Shown: piece after piece, positions 1 to 8,106 of the stretch | Layout: each line of letters begins with the position of its first letter | Position numbering within the stretch: position 1 is the first letter of the stretch | Notes under the pieces: model-generated | The model's database searches: none | Told to the model about the DNA's origin: nothing | The model's input: only the letters and a program-made list of their open reading frames with translations | Assembly (NCBI RefSeq): GCF_963675455.1 | Contig: NZ_OY776217.1 | Coordinates: forward strand, 868,001 to 932,000 | Direction: 5' to 3' | DNA: 64,000 nt | Origin: Emcibacter sp. | GTDB lineage: Bacteria > Pseudomonadota > Alphaproteobacteria > Sphingomonadales > Emcibacteraceae | Made by a program: the position numbers and the translations under genes

Positions 1-1
1 G

Positions 2-892
2 GGCCACCGCCTGTATCGTCTGTGGAACAGGCTGCTGCATCTGGCCAGACGCAACAGCAAATCCGGAAGCCGCCGGAATATTGCCTATCACTATGATCTG
101 GGCAATGATTTCTATGCCCTGTGGCTGGACAAGAGCATGACCTATTCAGCCGCCTGCTTCACAGACACACGCGATACCCTGGAAAAGGCGCAGGAGGAGA
201 AATATCGCCGGCTGGCTGAAAGCCTGAACCTTGAGCCGGGTGACCATGTCCTGGAAATCGGGTGCGGATGGGGCGGTTTCGCGGAATTTGCCGCCCGCAC
301 CTATGGCTGCCGCGTCACCGGTGTCACGTTGTCTCGTGAACAGCTTGCCTGGGCCAGGGAACGGGTAAAAAGAGCCGGTCTTGAGGACCTGTGCCAGTTC
401 CGATTCGAGGATTACCGGGATATCCGCGGTCAATTCGATCATATTGTCTCCATCGAAATGTTTGAGGCTGTCGGTGAAGAACATTGGCCAATTTATTTTG
501 ACCAGCTTGCGTACCTGCTGAAGAAAGGCGGTCGTATCGCCCTTCAGGTCATTACCATTGCCGATAGCCGGTTTGAAGATTATCGGCGAGGCAGCGATTT
601 CATTCAGAAATATATCTTCCCCGGTGGCCTTCTGCCATCGCCGGAAAGATTCATCAGTCTTGCCGGTGACCATGGTTTCAATCTGATGGGCCGCAGGGAT
701 TACGGTCATGACTACGCTGAAACCCTGAAACACTGGCGGGACGGTTTTCTCGCCCGGCAGGAAGAAATCTCCGCTCTGGGCTATCCGGAAAGCTTCAGGC
801 GCATGTGGCATTATTACCTGTGTTATTGCGAGGCCGGCTTCCGTCGTAACACCATCGATGTATCCCATTTTATTCTCGGAAAGGATGACTGA
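2..892 (+). CDS. cfa: Cyclopropane-fatty-acyl-phospholipid synthase family methyltransferase, 5' end missing
   Basis: This is a SAM-dependent methyltransferase of the CFA synthase family, which adds a methylene or methyl group to unsaturated acyl chains of membrane phospholipids. The reading frame is open to the window edge, so the N-terminus is lost. The first visible residues include the family signature HYDLGNDFYALWLD followed by MTYSAACF. The SAM-binding loop VLEIGCGWGGFAEFA and the C-terminal KYIFPGGLLPS segment are present. The stop overlaps the next start (ATGA). The DUF3833 and SDR neighbours belong to a cluster often seen around alphaproteobacterial CFA-like genes. In Rhodobacter a homologue in such a setting (UfaM) is reported to act in furan fatty acid synthesis, so the exact product is uncertain. 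Confidence 0.9.
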   Translation, partial: GHRLYRLWNRLLHLARRNSKSGSRRNIAYHYDLGNDFYALWLDKSMTYSAACFTDTRDTLEKAQEEKYRRLAESLNLEPGDHVLEIGCGWGGFAEFAARTYGCRVTGVTLSREQLAWARERVKRAGLEDLCQFRFEDYRDIRGQFDHIVSIEMFEAVGEEHWPIYFDQLAYLLKKGGRIALQVITIADSRFEDYRRGSDFIQKYIFPGGLLPSPERFISLAGDHGFNLMGRRDYGHDYAETLKHWRDGFLARQEEISALGYPESFRRMWHYYLCYCEAGFRRNTIDVSHFILGKDD

Positions 893-1389
893 TGAATGTG
901 ATGGTCAATAGGAACAGGGCTTTGTCGGACAATACGAACCACTATCCACCCCTGAAGCTTGAAGAGTTTTTCTCGGGCACCACTATCGCCCGGGGGATTT
1001 TCGAGGACCGTTTCGGCCGGGTGCGAAACGAATTTCACGGTCATACCTTTGGTGAAGTGCGCAACAACAAGCTTTTATTGACAGAAGAGTTCACCTACAG
1101 GGACGGAAAAACGGACCGGCGGGACTGGATATTTCACAAAATGTCTGAAAATGACTATATGGCCACGTCGGACGCGGTCATAGGCGAAGCGTCCGGAAGG
1201 ACCGATGGTCATCACTTCCACTGGACCTACAATTTCCGACTTGATGTGGGAAAAAAACAGTGGATCGTCCGGTTCGACGACCACATGTTCCTGATGGATG
1301 AACGCCGCCTGCTTAACAAGGCCCGGGCCTATCGCTGGGGTTTCCATATCGGCACCGTATTCCTGTGTTTTGAAAAACAGACCGGTTAA
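892..1389 (+). CDS. DUF3833 family protein
   Basis: This 165-residue protein has the DUF3833 pattern: LEEFFSGTTIARGIFEDRFG near the start, a charged EEFTYRDGKTDRRDW stretch in the middle, and VRFDDHMFLMDE with a hydrophobic end. The family has no established activity. It recurs next to CFA-synthase-like genes and short-chain dehydrogenases, which suggests a role in lipid modification or in sensing it. The start overlaps the cfa stop by four bases, so the two are probably translationally coupled. An in-frame ATG at 901 is an alternative start. No signal peptide is obvious. The 3' end overlaps the convergent SDR gene. Confidence 0.82.
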   Translation: MNVMVNRNRALSDNTNHYPPLKLEEFFSGTTIARGIFEDRFGRVRNEFHGHTFGEVRNNKLLLTEEFTYRDGKTDRRDWIFHKMSENDYMATSDAVIGEASGRTDGHHFHWTYNFRLDVGKKQWIVRFDDHMFLMDERRLLNKARAYRWGFHIGTVFLCFEKQTG

Positions 1390-2144
1390 TCCTGTTCTTT
1401 TCGCAGCATTTGCCTGCCAAGAGCAAAGAAAAAACGGTCCGGCAGCCCTTTCAACAGAGACATGACAATGCCGAGACGGCGGGGAAAGACAATCTCGAAA
1501 CGGCTCCCCTCCAGCCCCCGGATCATGGCGTGTGCCGCCTGGTCCACCTCCATCAGGAACGGCATGTCAAACTCATTAAGGTCGGTAAGCTGTGTGCGTA
1601 CAAAGCCGGGGTTAACCAGCCTGAGATCCAGCCCGGATCGTTCCATTTCCGGCTTCAGGGATTCCGCCAGATTAATCAGGGCCGCCTTTGACGCCCCATA
1701 AGCCCCCGCATAGGGCAACCCGCGATAGGCCGCAAGGGACGCCACCAGGATGATCTGACCCGATCCCCTTTCACGCAACTGCGGCAGGACAGTTTCAAGT
1801 CCGTTCACAACCCCCATGTAATTGACTTCCATCAGGCTCCGATGAATTTTATGGTCAAACTGGTCCAGTGGGCTCGGGATATGCGTGCCGGCATTGAAAA
1901 TAACTTTGTCGGGCACACCGATGTCGTCCGTGATCCAGTGGAACGCATACTTCACACTATCAAGAACCGTCACATCACAGGGATAGGCATGAATATTGCC
2001 CGGCATGGCCTCACATTCCCGGGCCAGGGACTGGAGATTCTCGGACGTACGTGCCGATACTGCCACTTCGTGCCCCAAGGCGGCATACTGGCGGGCAAGT
2101 TCCCGCCCCAATCCACTGCCTGCCCCTGTAATCCAGATTACCAT
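1386..2144 (-). CDS. Short-chain dehydrogenase/reductase (SDR)
   Basis: This is a classical SDR of 252 residues, an NAD(P)-dependent oxidoreductase of unknown substrate. The cofactor motif TGAGSGLG lies at residues 6-13, NAG occurs in the middle of the Rossmann fold, and the catalytic Tyr149-Lys153 pair sits in YGASK. I start at 2144 because MVIWITGAG begins the fold there and an AAAGGA ribosome site lies just upstream. The frame remains open further upstream, but only antisense to ubiX. It converges on and overlaps the DUF3833 gene. Its presence beside cfa and DUF3833 suggests a role in lipid metabolism, by inference only. Confidence 0.88.
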   Translation of the reverse strand: MVIWITGAGSGLGRELARQYAALGHEVAVSARTSENLQSLARECEAMPGNIHAYPCDVTVLDSVKYAFHWITDDIGVPDKVIFNAGTHIPSPLDQFDHKIHRSLMEVNYMGVVNGLETVLPQLRERGSGQIILVASLAAYRGLPYAGAYGASKAALINLAESLKPEMERSGLDLRLVNPGFVRTQLTDLNEFDMPFLMEVDQAAHAMIRGLEGSRFEIVFPRRLGIVMSLLKGLPDRFFFALGRQMLRKEQD

Positions 2145-2252
2145 CAGAAAATCCTTTCCGCTTTCTGATACGTAAAAAAAGCCTGTGAAGATTATCTTTT
2201 TTCGCCCGCTTGCTGTGTTGCATTGGAACGGGGGAGGGTGTAAGGCTGAAGC

Positions 2253-2834
2253 ATGGAACAGAAAATAAAACTGATCATCGGTATCGCCGGCGCCAGCGGT
2301 GTCATCTACGGCATCCGGCTGCTGGAAGCTTTGCGGGAACTTGACCATGTGGAAAGCCATCTGGTGATGAGCACCACCGGACGCATGAATATCGGTCTGG
2401 AAACCGACTATGAGGTGAAGGACGTGGAAGCGCTGGCCGATGTGGTGCACAAGGACGGCAACCTGGCCGCCAGCATCGCCAGCGGTTCTTTCAAGGCCGA
2501 CGGCATGATTGTCGCCGCCTGCGCCATGAAAACCCTGTCGGATATCGTCCATTCCCGGGCCGACAGCCTGCTGACCCGGGCGGCCGACGTCATTTTAAAA
2601 GAACAGCGCCGGCTGGTGATCATGCCGCGCGAGACTCCGCTGCACCTGGGCCATTGCAAACTGATGTATGAAGCCTGCCAGCTGGGCGCTGTTATCGCCC
2701 CGCCTATGCCGGCTTTTTATACAAGTCCCAAAACCATTAACGACATCATTGACCATTCGGTCGGCCGGGTTCTCGACCTGTTTGATCTGGACACCGGTCT
2801 GGTCACCCGCTGGCAGGGGCCAGCCACAAACTGA
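2253..2834 (+). CDS. ubiX: Flavin prenyltransferase UbiX
   Basis: UbiX makes prenylated FMN from FMN and dimethylallyl (mono)phosphate. UbiD-type decarboxylases, including the one in ubiquinone synthesis, use this cofactor. At 193 residues it has the usual length. The N-terminal flavodoxin-like motif GIAGASGVIYG lies at residues 10-20, SGSFKADGMIVAACAMKTL follows, and the C-terminal half carries RRLVIMPRETPLH and the APPMPAFYTSPKTI segment. No ubiD is in this window. It lies divergently from the SDR across a 108-base gap that must hold both promoters. Confidence 0.95.
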   Translation: MEQKIKLIIGIAGASGVIYGIRLLEALRELDHVESHLVMSTTGRMNIGLETDYEVKDVEALADVVHKDGNLAASIASGSFKADGMIVAACAMKTLSDIVHSRADSLLTRAADVILKEQRRLVIMPRETPLHLGHCKLMYEACQLGAVIAPPMPAFYTSPKTINDIIDHSVGRVLDLFDLDTGLVTRWQGPATN

Positions 2835-2860
2835 CGAATTCAATGACTTGGGGGAATATC

Positions 2861-3025
2861 ATGACAAAAGAAACAGCAGGGGCAACGATCCTGGAAACCC
2901 AGGAGCCTGAAGGCCGGCGCTACTATAGTTTCGCCTGGCTTATGGGCTGTGGTCTGATCCTGAGTGTAATCGCCTTCACGTCCATGTTCATTTCGGCGGT
3001 CCGGAATGTTGGTCGGAACGATTAA
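2861..3025 (+). CDS. Small single-pass membrane protein, unknown
   Basis: This is a 54-residue protein with a hydrophilic N-terminus of about 27 residues and one hydrophobic segment (SFAWLMGCGLILSVIAFTSMFISAV) followed by a short basic tail. I chose the ATG at 2861 over one 18 bases upstream because a GGGGGA ribosome site sits five bases before it. Its last 38 bases overlap the 3' end of the convergent napH-like gene. I recognise no family. It lies 26 bases after ubiX and is probably in the same transcript. A small subunit for the neighbouring iron-sulfur complex is possible but unproven. Confidence 0.6.
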   Translation: MTKETAGATILETQEPEGRRYYSFAWLMGCGLILSVIAFTSMFISAVRNVGRND

Positions 3026-3848
3026 GCAGACCCGGCGCTGAAAAGGCAAAGACATCCACATGGCATACATCCAGGCAGCGCCCGCACCGGAGGCAATCGA
3101 CCTGGTTGACCGTTGATGAGACTTCCGGCTTTTCAGGGAAAAGGGCCGGTGCCAGAATTTGCGGCTCCGGACATACATTAAAACAATCCCCGCAGCGGTC
3201 ACATGCCTGACGATTTTTGGCCCTGACCGTGAGCGGGGAATATCGCCCGACCAACCCGTAAAAAGCCCCGACCGGGCACAGATGGCCGCACCAACCATGT
3301 TTGACTACAAAAAGATCAAACAGGAAGATCAGCAAAATCACCAGCCAGCCGGTCCCCAGCCCGAACAGGAGGCCCCGGTGCAGAATGGTGATAGGGTTTA
3401 CCGCCTCGAAGGCGATTTCCCCAATCACATAGGAAAGCAAAAGCAAAACCGGGATCAGCGCGAAGCGAATTCGGTGATCCAGCCGAACAGAAGTCTTGAT
3501 CCCCGCCTTGTCCCTGAGCCAGGCCGCCCCGTCAGTTACCGGATTCACGGGACATACCCAGGCGCAGAAACTGCGGCCACCAAAAATCAGATAAAACAGG
3601 CCGATAACGAGCGCTCCCCACAGGGCCGTCGCCGCCACTGCATGACCGGCGGCCAGTGACTGCAGGGAAATGAAGGGATCACTGAGGCTAATCAAATCCA
3701 GGAACCGGCTTGACGCCAGATTACCCTGCAGGATCCACAGTCCGGCATAGGGGCCCGCCAGAAACAGCCCAAGAATGGCAGCCTGACTGAAGCGCCGGAC
3801 TAGTAACCATCGGTTCCGTTTCATCAGTGCCAAAACGCGGTTAGCCAT
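2988..3848 (-). CDS. NapH/MauN-like 4Fe-4S membrane protein (quinol dehydrogenase component)
   Basis: This is a polytopic membrane protein with about five hydrophobic segments. It has the two paired CxxxCP motifs of the NapH family (CAWVCPVNPV and CGHLCPVGAF) and two C-terminal ferredoxin-type motifs, CDRCGDCFNVCP and CLRCGRCLDVC. In the last motif the usual proline is replaced (CHVD). NapH-type proteins take electrons from quinol and pass them through NapG to a periplasmic reductase. I place the start at 3848 (MANRVLALMKRNRW), overlapping the end of the NapG-like gene, with an ATG at 3854 as alternative. No NapA, MauA or NosZ gene is in the window, so the electron acceptor is unknown. Confidence 0.82.
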   Translation of the reverse strand: MANRVLALMKRNRWLLVRRFSQAAILGLFLAGPYAGLWILQGNLASSRFLDLISLSDPFISLQSLAAGHAVAATALWGALVIGLFYLIFGGRSFCAWVCPVNPVTDGAAWLRDKAGIKTSVRLDHRIRFALIPVLLLLSYVIGEIAFEAVNPITILHRGLLFGLGTGWLVILLIFLFDLFVVKHGWCGHLCPVGAFYGLVGRYSPLTVRAKNRQACDRCGDCFNVCPEPQILAPALFPEKPEVSSTVNQVDCLRCGRCLDVCHVDVFAFSAPGLLNRSDQHSGPPK

Positions 3849-4497
3849 GGACATCCACCCCGCTGTCTTTCCGCGCCATAGCCAGTGGCAGAACCTTGAT
3901 GGACGCCGCCGGGGTGATACAGGCTTCTTCACATTTTCCGCAACCGGTACAGGCCGAGGCATGAACCGTCGGCTGGAAGACCGTTTTTTTTCCCCGCGTA
4001 AACTGGGTCATGGTAATTGCGTCGTTTTTCAAGGGACAGGCCATATAACAGGATCTGCAAGCCGTACCCTGCATGGCGTAACAGGTTTCCGCGCCCGTAA
4101 AGACCGCCAGTCCCATGCGCGCTTCGCGAATGTCCGTCAGACCGTGATTGAGGGCGCCGGTGGGACAGGCCTTCACACAGGGAATGTCCACACACATTTC
4201 ACAGGGGTTGTCCCGGGCCGTGAAATAGGGCGTTCCGGTCGCAACCGGTTCTTCCAGCGTCGCAAGCTTCAGAATGCCATAGGGACAGGCTTCGACACAT
4301 AGTCCGCAATGCACACAGGCACCGCGGAACAGCTTTTCGCCAAGCGCCCCGGGTGGACGGATCGCTGTTGCGGCCCGCACCACGCTGCTTTTCAAGTAAG
4401 CCCCAAGCGCCACACCAATGGAACCAGCCGTCCCGGCAAGCGCCAGGATTGATTTGAGAAAATTCCGCCGTCTCACGATATACCCTGATCCAATCAT
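3841..4497 (-). CDS. NapG/MauM-like 4Fe-4S ferredoxin-type protein with Tat signal
   Basis: The N-terminus carries RRRNFLKSILALAG, a Tat-type signal or anchor, so the protein is probably on the periplasmic face of the membrane. Four cysteine motifs follow: CVHCGLCVEACPYG, CEMCVDIPCVKACPTGA, CYAMQGTACRSCYMACP and CTGCGKCEEAC. This is the NapG/MauM layout for four [4Fe-4S] clusters. The gene overlaps the napH-like gene by eight bases, as in a quinol-to-periplasm electron transfer unit. I start at the ATG at 4497, while a GTG at 4518 would add seven residues. An 18-base near-palindrome lies just upstream. Confidence 0.84.
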   Translation of the reverse strand: MIGSGYIVRRRNFLKSILALAGTAGSIGVALGAYLKSSVVRAATAIRPPGALGEKLFRGACVHCGLCVEACPYGILKLATLEEPVATGTPYFTARDNPCEMCVDIPCVKACPTGALNHGLTDIREARMGLAVFTGAETCYAMQGTACRSCYMACPLKNDAITMTQFTRGKKTVFQPTVHASACTGCGKCEEACITPAASIKVLPLAMARKDSGVDVHG

Positions 4498-4521
4498 CCC
4501 GGAAGATGATCCTACCACAAT

Positions 4522-4539
4522 TTAGTACGATCGTCCTAA
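4522..4539. promoter_or_regulatory. Palindromic operator candidate upstream of napGH-like genes
   Basis: The sequence TTAGTACGATCGTCCTAA is an inverted repeat with nine-base arms and one mismatched pair. It lies 25-42 bases upstream of the napG-like start, where a repressor or activator could bind. It does not match the Fnr/NnrR pattern (TTGAT-N4-ATCAA) that often controls nap genes. The regulator is unknown. Confidence 0.5.
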
Positions 4540-4564
4540 TATAATTTCTAAGTGGAAGAAACAT

Positions 4565-4600
4565 AAAAAAAGGCCCCCGGATTTCCGGGGGCCTTTTTTT
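4565..4600 (-). terminator. Rho-independent terminator of pckG
   Basis: GGCCCCCGG and CCGGGGGCC form a nine-pair GC stem with the loop ATTT. It is flanked by seven A and seven T, so it can work in both directions. It lies 20 bases after the pckG stop on the minus strand, just before the napGH-like promoter region. Confidence 0.92.
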
Positions 4601-4619
4601 ATTCTTTAAGCAGTATCGC

Positions 4620-6419
4620 TCAGGCGCTGAGACGCTGTTTGGCCTGTTGACGTTCTGCTTCCAGGGCTTCCGGAAGGCTGTCGCCCATTTTTTCGAAATG
4701 GCTGATCACGTCCTCCACTTCCTTTTCCAGCCCAGCCAGCTCGAACGCCATCAGCTTGCTGAAGCTGTCCTCACCGAAATCAAGGCCGGTCCAGTTGAGG
4801 TCGCCGAAAGACGGGATATCGCCAAGTGGGCCGGTTTCGGCATTCTTTTCCTGCTTGATGCGGCCAACGATCCACTCCAGAACACGCATGTTCTGGCCGA
4901 ACCCGGGCCACAGGAATTTGCCGCTCTCGTCCTTGCGGAACCAGTTGACCCGGAAGATTTTCGGCAGATGAGTGGCCTTGTCTTTCATGCTGAGCCAGTG
5001 GTTCCAGTAGTCACCCATATTGTAGCCGCAGAACGGCAGCATGGCCATCGGGTCGCGGCGGATAGCCGCCTGGTTATCTGCCGCCGCTGTGGCTTCCGAG
5101 CCCATGGTCGCCGCCATATAGACACCCTGTTCCCAGTTTGAGGCTTCGTATACCAGCGGAAAGTTTGTGCTCAGGCGACCGCCGAAAATAAAGGCGTCGA
5201 TCGGCACACCCTTGGGATCTTCCCAGGCCGGATCAATGCTCGGGCACTGGCTGGCCGGGGCGGTAAAGCGGGCATTGGGGTGCGCCGCCGGACGGCCGCA
5301 CCCTGGGGTCCAGTCATTACCCTGCCAGTCGATCAGGTGAGCCGGGGCATCGCCCATGCCTTCCCACCAGACGTCGCCGTCATCGGTCAGCGCCACATTG
5401 GTGAAGATGGTATTTGAAGAAATGGTGTCCATGGCGGCGGGGTTGGATTTATAGGACGTCCCCGGCGCCACGCCGAAGAAACCGGCTTCCGGATTGATGG
5501 CATACAGACGGCCATCTTCCTTGGGCTTGATCCAGGCAATATCGTCACCGACAGTCCAGACTTTCCAGCCTTCGTATCCCTTCGGGGGGATCAGCATGGC
5601 CAGGTTAGTCTTGCCGCAGGCGCTCGGGAAGGCGCCGGTCACATAGGTTTTTTCGCCTTGTGGATTTTCGATGCCGACGATCAGCATATGTTCAGCCAGC
5701 CAGCCTTCGTCACGGGCCATCACAGAGGCAATACGAAGCGCCACACATTTCTTACCCAGCAGGGCGTTACCGCCGTAGCCTGAACCATAGGACCAGACTT
5801 CGCGAGTTTCCGGGAAGTGGGTGATATAGCGGTTGTCCGGGTCACAGGGCCAGGCCACATCTTCCTGACCTTCTTCCAGCGGATGGCCGACAGAATGAAG
5901 ACAGCGGATGAAATTGTTGTTGCCGAGAACATCAAGAACCTTGCTACCGATGCGGGCCATGATTTTCATGTTGACCGTTGCATAGGGAGAATCCGTCAGC
6001 TGTACGCCGATCTGGGCAATGTCGGACCCCAGCGGCCCCATGCTGAAGGGAATGACATACATGGTACGGCCATGCATGCAGCCCTTGTAGAAACCTTCCA
6101 TTTCGGCCCGCAGTTCATCGGGCTCACGCCAGTTATTGGTCGGACCGGCGTCTTCCGCTTTTTCGCTGGCGATGAAGGTGCGGTCTTCCACACGGGCCAC
6201 ATCGCGGGGGTCGGAGCGACACAGGAAGGATCCCGGCCGTTTTTCTTCATTCAATTTGATAAATACGCCCTGATCAACCAGTTCCTGGCACAGTCTGTCA
6301 TATTCTTCCTGGGAACCGTCACACCAATAGACGTCTTTAGGCTCACACAGGTTAGCCAGTTCCTCAACCCATGAAATCAGGGCCTGGTTTTTCACATTTT
6401 CAGGTACATTTAAATTCAT
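4620..6419 (-). CDS. pckG: Phosphoenolpyruvate carboxykinase (GTP)
   Basis: This enzyme converts oxaloacetate and GTP to phosphoenolpyruvate, CO2 and GDP, the entry step of gluconeogenesis. At 599 residues it fits the GTP-dependent family, not the shorter ATP-dependent PckA. The nucleotide loop GAFPSACGKTNLAM at about residues 262-275 contains the hyper-reactive cysteine. FIFGGRLSTNFPLVYEA and the metal-site region around RVNWFRKD also fit. Many alphaproteobacteria use PckA, so the GTP type is worth noting. It is transcribed alone, from a promoter in the 427-base gap, and ends at a strong terminator. Confidence 0.96.
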   Translation of the reverse strand: MNLNVPENVKNQALISWVEELANLCEPKDVYWCDGSQEEYDRLCQELVDQGVFIKLNEEKRPGSFLCRSDPRDVARVEDRTFIASEKAEDAGPTNNWREPDELRAEMEGFYKGCMHGRTMYVIPFSMGPLGSDIAQIGVQLTDSPYATVNMKIMARIGSKVLDVLGNNNFIRCLHSVGHPLEEGQEDVAWPCDPDNRYITHFPETREVWSYGSGYGGNALLGKKCVALRIASVMARDEGWLAEHMLIVGIENPQGEKTYVTGAFPSACGKTNLAMLIPPKGYEGWKVWTVGDDIAWIKPKEDGRLYAINPEAGFFGVAPGTSYKSNPAAMDTISSNTIFTNVALTDDGDVWWEGMGDAPAHLIDWQGNDWTPGCGRPAAHPNARFTAPASQCPSIDPAWEDPKGVPIDAFIFGGRLSTNFPLVYEASNWEQGVYMAATMGSEATAAADNQAAIRRDPMAMLPFCGYNMGDYWNHWLSMKDKATHLPKIFRVNWFRKDESGKFLWPGFGQNMRVLEWIVGRIKQEKNAETGPLGDIPSFGDLNWTGLDFGEDSFSKLMAFELAGLEKEVEDVISHFEKMGDSLPEALEAERQQAKQRLSA

Positions 6420-6846
6420 TCGTCCGATTCCCTACAAATTGGAAAAGAATTTCTTGTTTAATTCTCTATAAAAAAATTAAGGGAGAAGCTGGTCGCAAAA
6501 ACTTCCAATCAGCCAACCACGCGAACCGGTCAGGCGGCCCGTCATGTCTCCCATTGCTACATATATATTTCATATCTTAGCGCCGATTGTTCTTGTTCCT
6601 TCCCGATGGAACATCCCGGCTTATCTCTGATATAGAAACTGATTATATATACTAACGAACTTCTAAGCCATGCCCAGACTATATGTCAAGGAAGAGTCTG
6701 CGCAAAAACCCTGCATCATCCCCAGCTTTGCAGAACGGGCCTGACCGGCGTAACCGTTACACCGGAAAACAGCGGGAACTATCATATTTGTTTCACATTG
6801 CCGTTCTACCGATAGCCTGAGAACATCAAAGTGGCCGAGGCACCCC
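6420..6846. other. Intergenic region between pckG and the glycosyltransferase block
   Basis: This 427-base gap separates divergent genes and must hold both promoters. It is AT-rich near pckG (the run around 6466-6480) and around 6560-6660. I see no convincing gene, RNA or repeat in it. A 24-codon frame at 6670 has no family resemblance and is not called. Confidence 0.6.
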
Positions 6847-8106
6847 ATGAACCGGAATTTTCAGGACCCGATATTCACCGGAAACCACCGCAGCCGTCGC
6901 CGCCGGAAGGTGGCGCTCTTCTCCGGCAATTACAATTATATCAAGGACGGCGCCGCCCTCGCGCTCAATCGTCTGGTTGCCTATCTGGAACGCAAGGGTT
7001 TTGAGGTGCTGGTCTTTTCCCCCACCACCGACACCCCGGCCATACGGGATTATGCCGGCACCCTGGTTTCGGTTCCCTCGATCCCGGTACCGGGCCGCAG
7101 GGAATACCGGATTGCCCTTGGACTGACAAAATCCATCCGCCAGCGCCTGGACGACTTTGAGCCGGATATCATCCATCTGTCCGCGCCGGACTTTCTGGGC
7201 TATGCCGCCCAGAAATACGGCCGGGAACACGGCTTGCCGGTCGTGGCCTCGTTTCATACCCGTTATGAAACCTACCTGCAGTATTACGGTTTCGGCTGGG
7301 CGGAAAAATACCTGTTGAAATATCTCAGACATTTCTATCAGCGTTGCGATCATGTGTACGTGCCGGCCGACTCTGTCGGCGAAATTCTGCGGGAAAACGA
7401 CCTTGCCCGTGATATCCGGATCTGGAGCCGCGGGGTCGACACCAACCTGTTTAACCCGGAAAAACGGGACCTGAACTGGCGGCAGTCGCTGGATATCCAG
7501 AACGATGAAGTGGTCATCTCCTTTGTCGGACGTCTGGTGCTGGAAAAAGGACTTGATGTGCTGGCTGATTTTTCAGAACGCCTTGACCGACGCGGCCTCG
7601 CCCACCGTATCCTGATTGTCGGCGACGGCCCGGCCCGGCAAAAACTGGAAAAGATGATGCCGAACGCCATATTTACCGGCTTCCTGCACAAGGAAGAGTT
7701 GGCCAGGGCCTATGCGTCCTCGGATATATTCTTCAATCCCAGCATCACAGAAGCTTTCGGCAATGTCACTCTGGAGGCCATGGCCTGTGGCCTGCCGGCA
7801 ATATGCGCTGATGCCACTGGCAGTCGCTGTCTGGTGAAGGAAGGAGAAACCGGCTACCTGATTGACCCGGCAGACCGGGAAGCGTATGTCGACGCAGCCG
7901 AAAGGCTAATCAGCTCTCCTAACCTGCGGACTGTCATGCGCCTTGCAGCCCGGGTCAATGCCTTGCGGTTTGACTGGGAGAATATCATGCAGACCCTGCT
8001 CGGCCACTATATCGAGATCCTCGATCTGCCCGACGAAACCCGGGACCAGGTGATCCCGGCAATCCCGATTGTGGCAGATCCCCTGCCGGGAAGCCTCGGC
8101 TCATGA
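6847..8106 (+). CDS. Glycosyltransferase family 4 (MgtA/SqdX-like)
   Basis: This is a GT-B fold retaining glycosyltransferase of 419 residues. The N-terminal acceptor domain has the glycine-containing ALFSGNYNYIKDGAALALNR start typical of lipid-linked mannosyl- or sulfoquinovosyl-transferases. The C-terminal donor domain has FVGRLVLEKGLDVL and the E-x7-E nucleotide-sugar motif with Glu302 and Glu310 in ITEAFGNVTLEAMACGLP. A GAGG ribosome site lies six bases before the ATG. It is the first of four genes joined by ATGA overlaps, so it is one operon with the next three. Substrate and product are not readable from sequence; a glycolipid is the best guess. Confidence 0.9.
   Translation: MNRNFQDPIFTGNHRSRRRRKVALFSGNYNYIKDGAALALNRLVAYLERKGFEVLVFSPTTDTPAIRDYAGTLVSVPSIPVPGRREYRIALGLTKSIRQRLDDFEPDIIHLSAPDFLGYAAQKYGREHGLPVVASFHTRYETYLQYYGFGWAEKYLLKYLRHFYQRCDHVYVPADSVGEILRENDLARDIRIWSRGVDTNLFNPEKRDLNWRQSLDIQNDEVVISFVGRLVLEKGLDVLADFSERLDRRGLAHRILIVGDGPARQKLEKMMPNAIFTGFLHKEELARAYASSDIFFNPSITEAFGNVTLEAMACGLPAICADATGSRCLVKEGETGYLIDPADREAYVDAAERLISSPNLRTVMRLAARVNALRFDWENIMQTLLGHYIEILDLPDETRDQVIPAIPIVADPLPGSLGS

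Noticed and set aside
2145..2552. N-terminal extension of the SDR frame, antisense to ubiX
   Set aside because: The residues before the TGxxxGxG fold have no family resemblance, a good ribosome site marks 2144, and the region is the coding sequence of ubiX on the other strand.
6670..6744. 24-codon frame in the pckG-glycosyltransferase gap
   Set aside because: Too short, with no ribosome site or homology that I can see.
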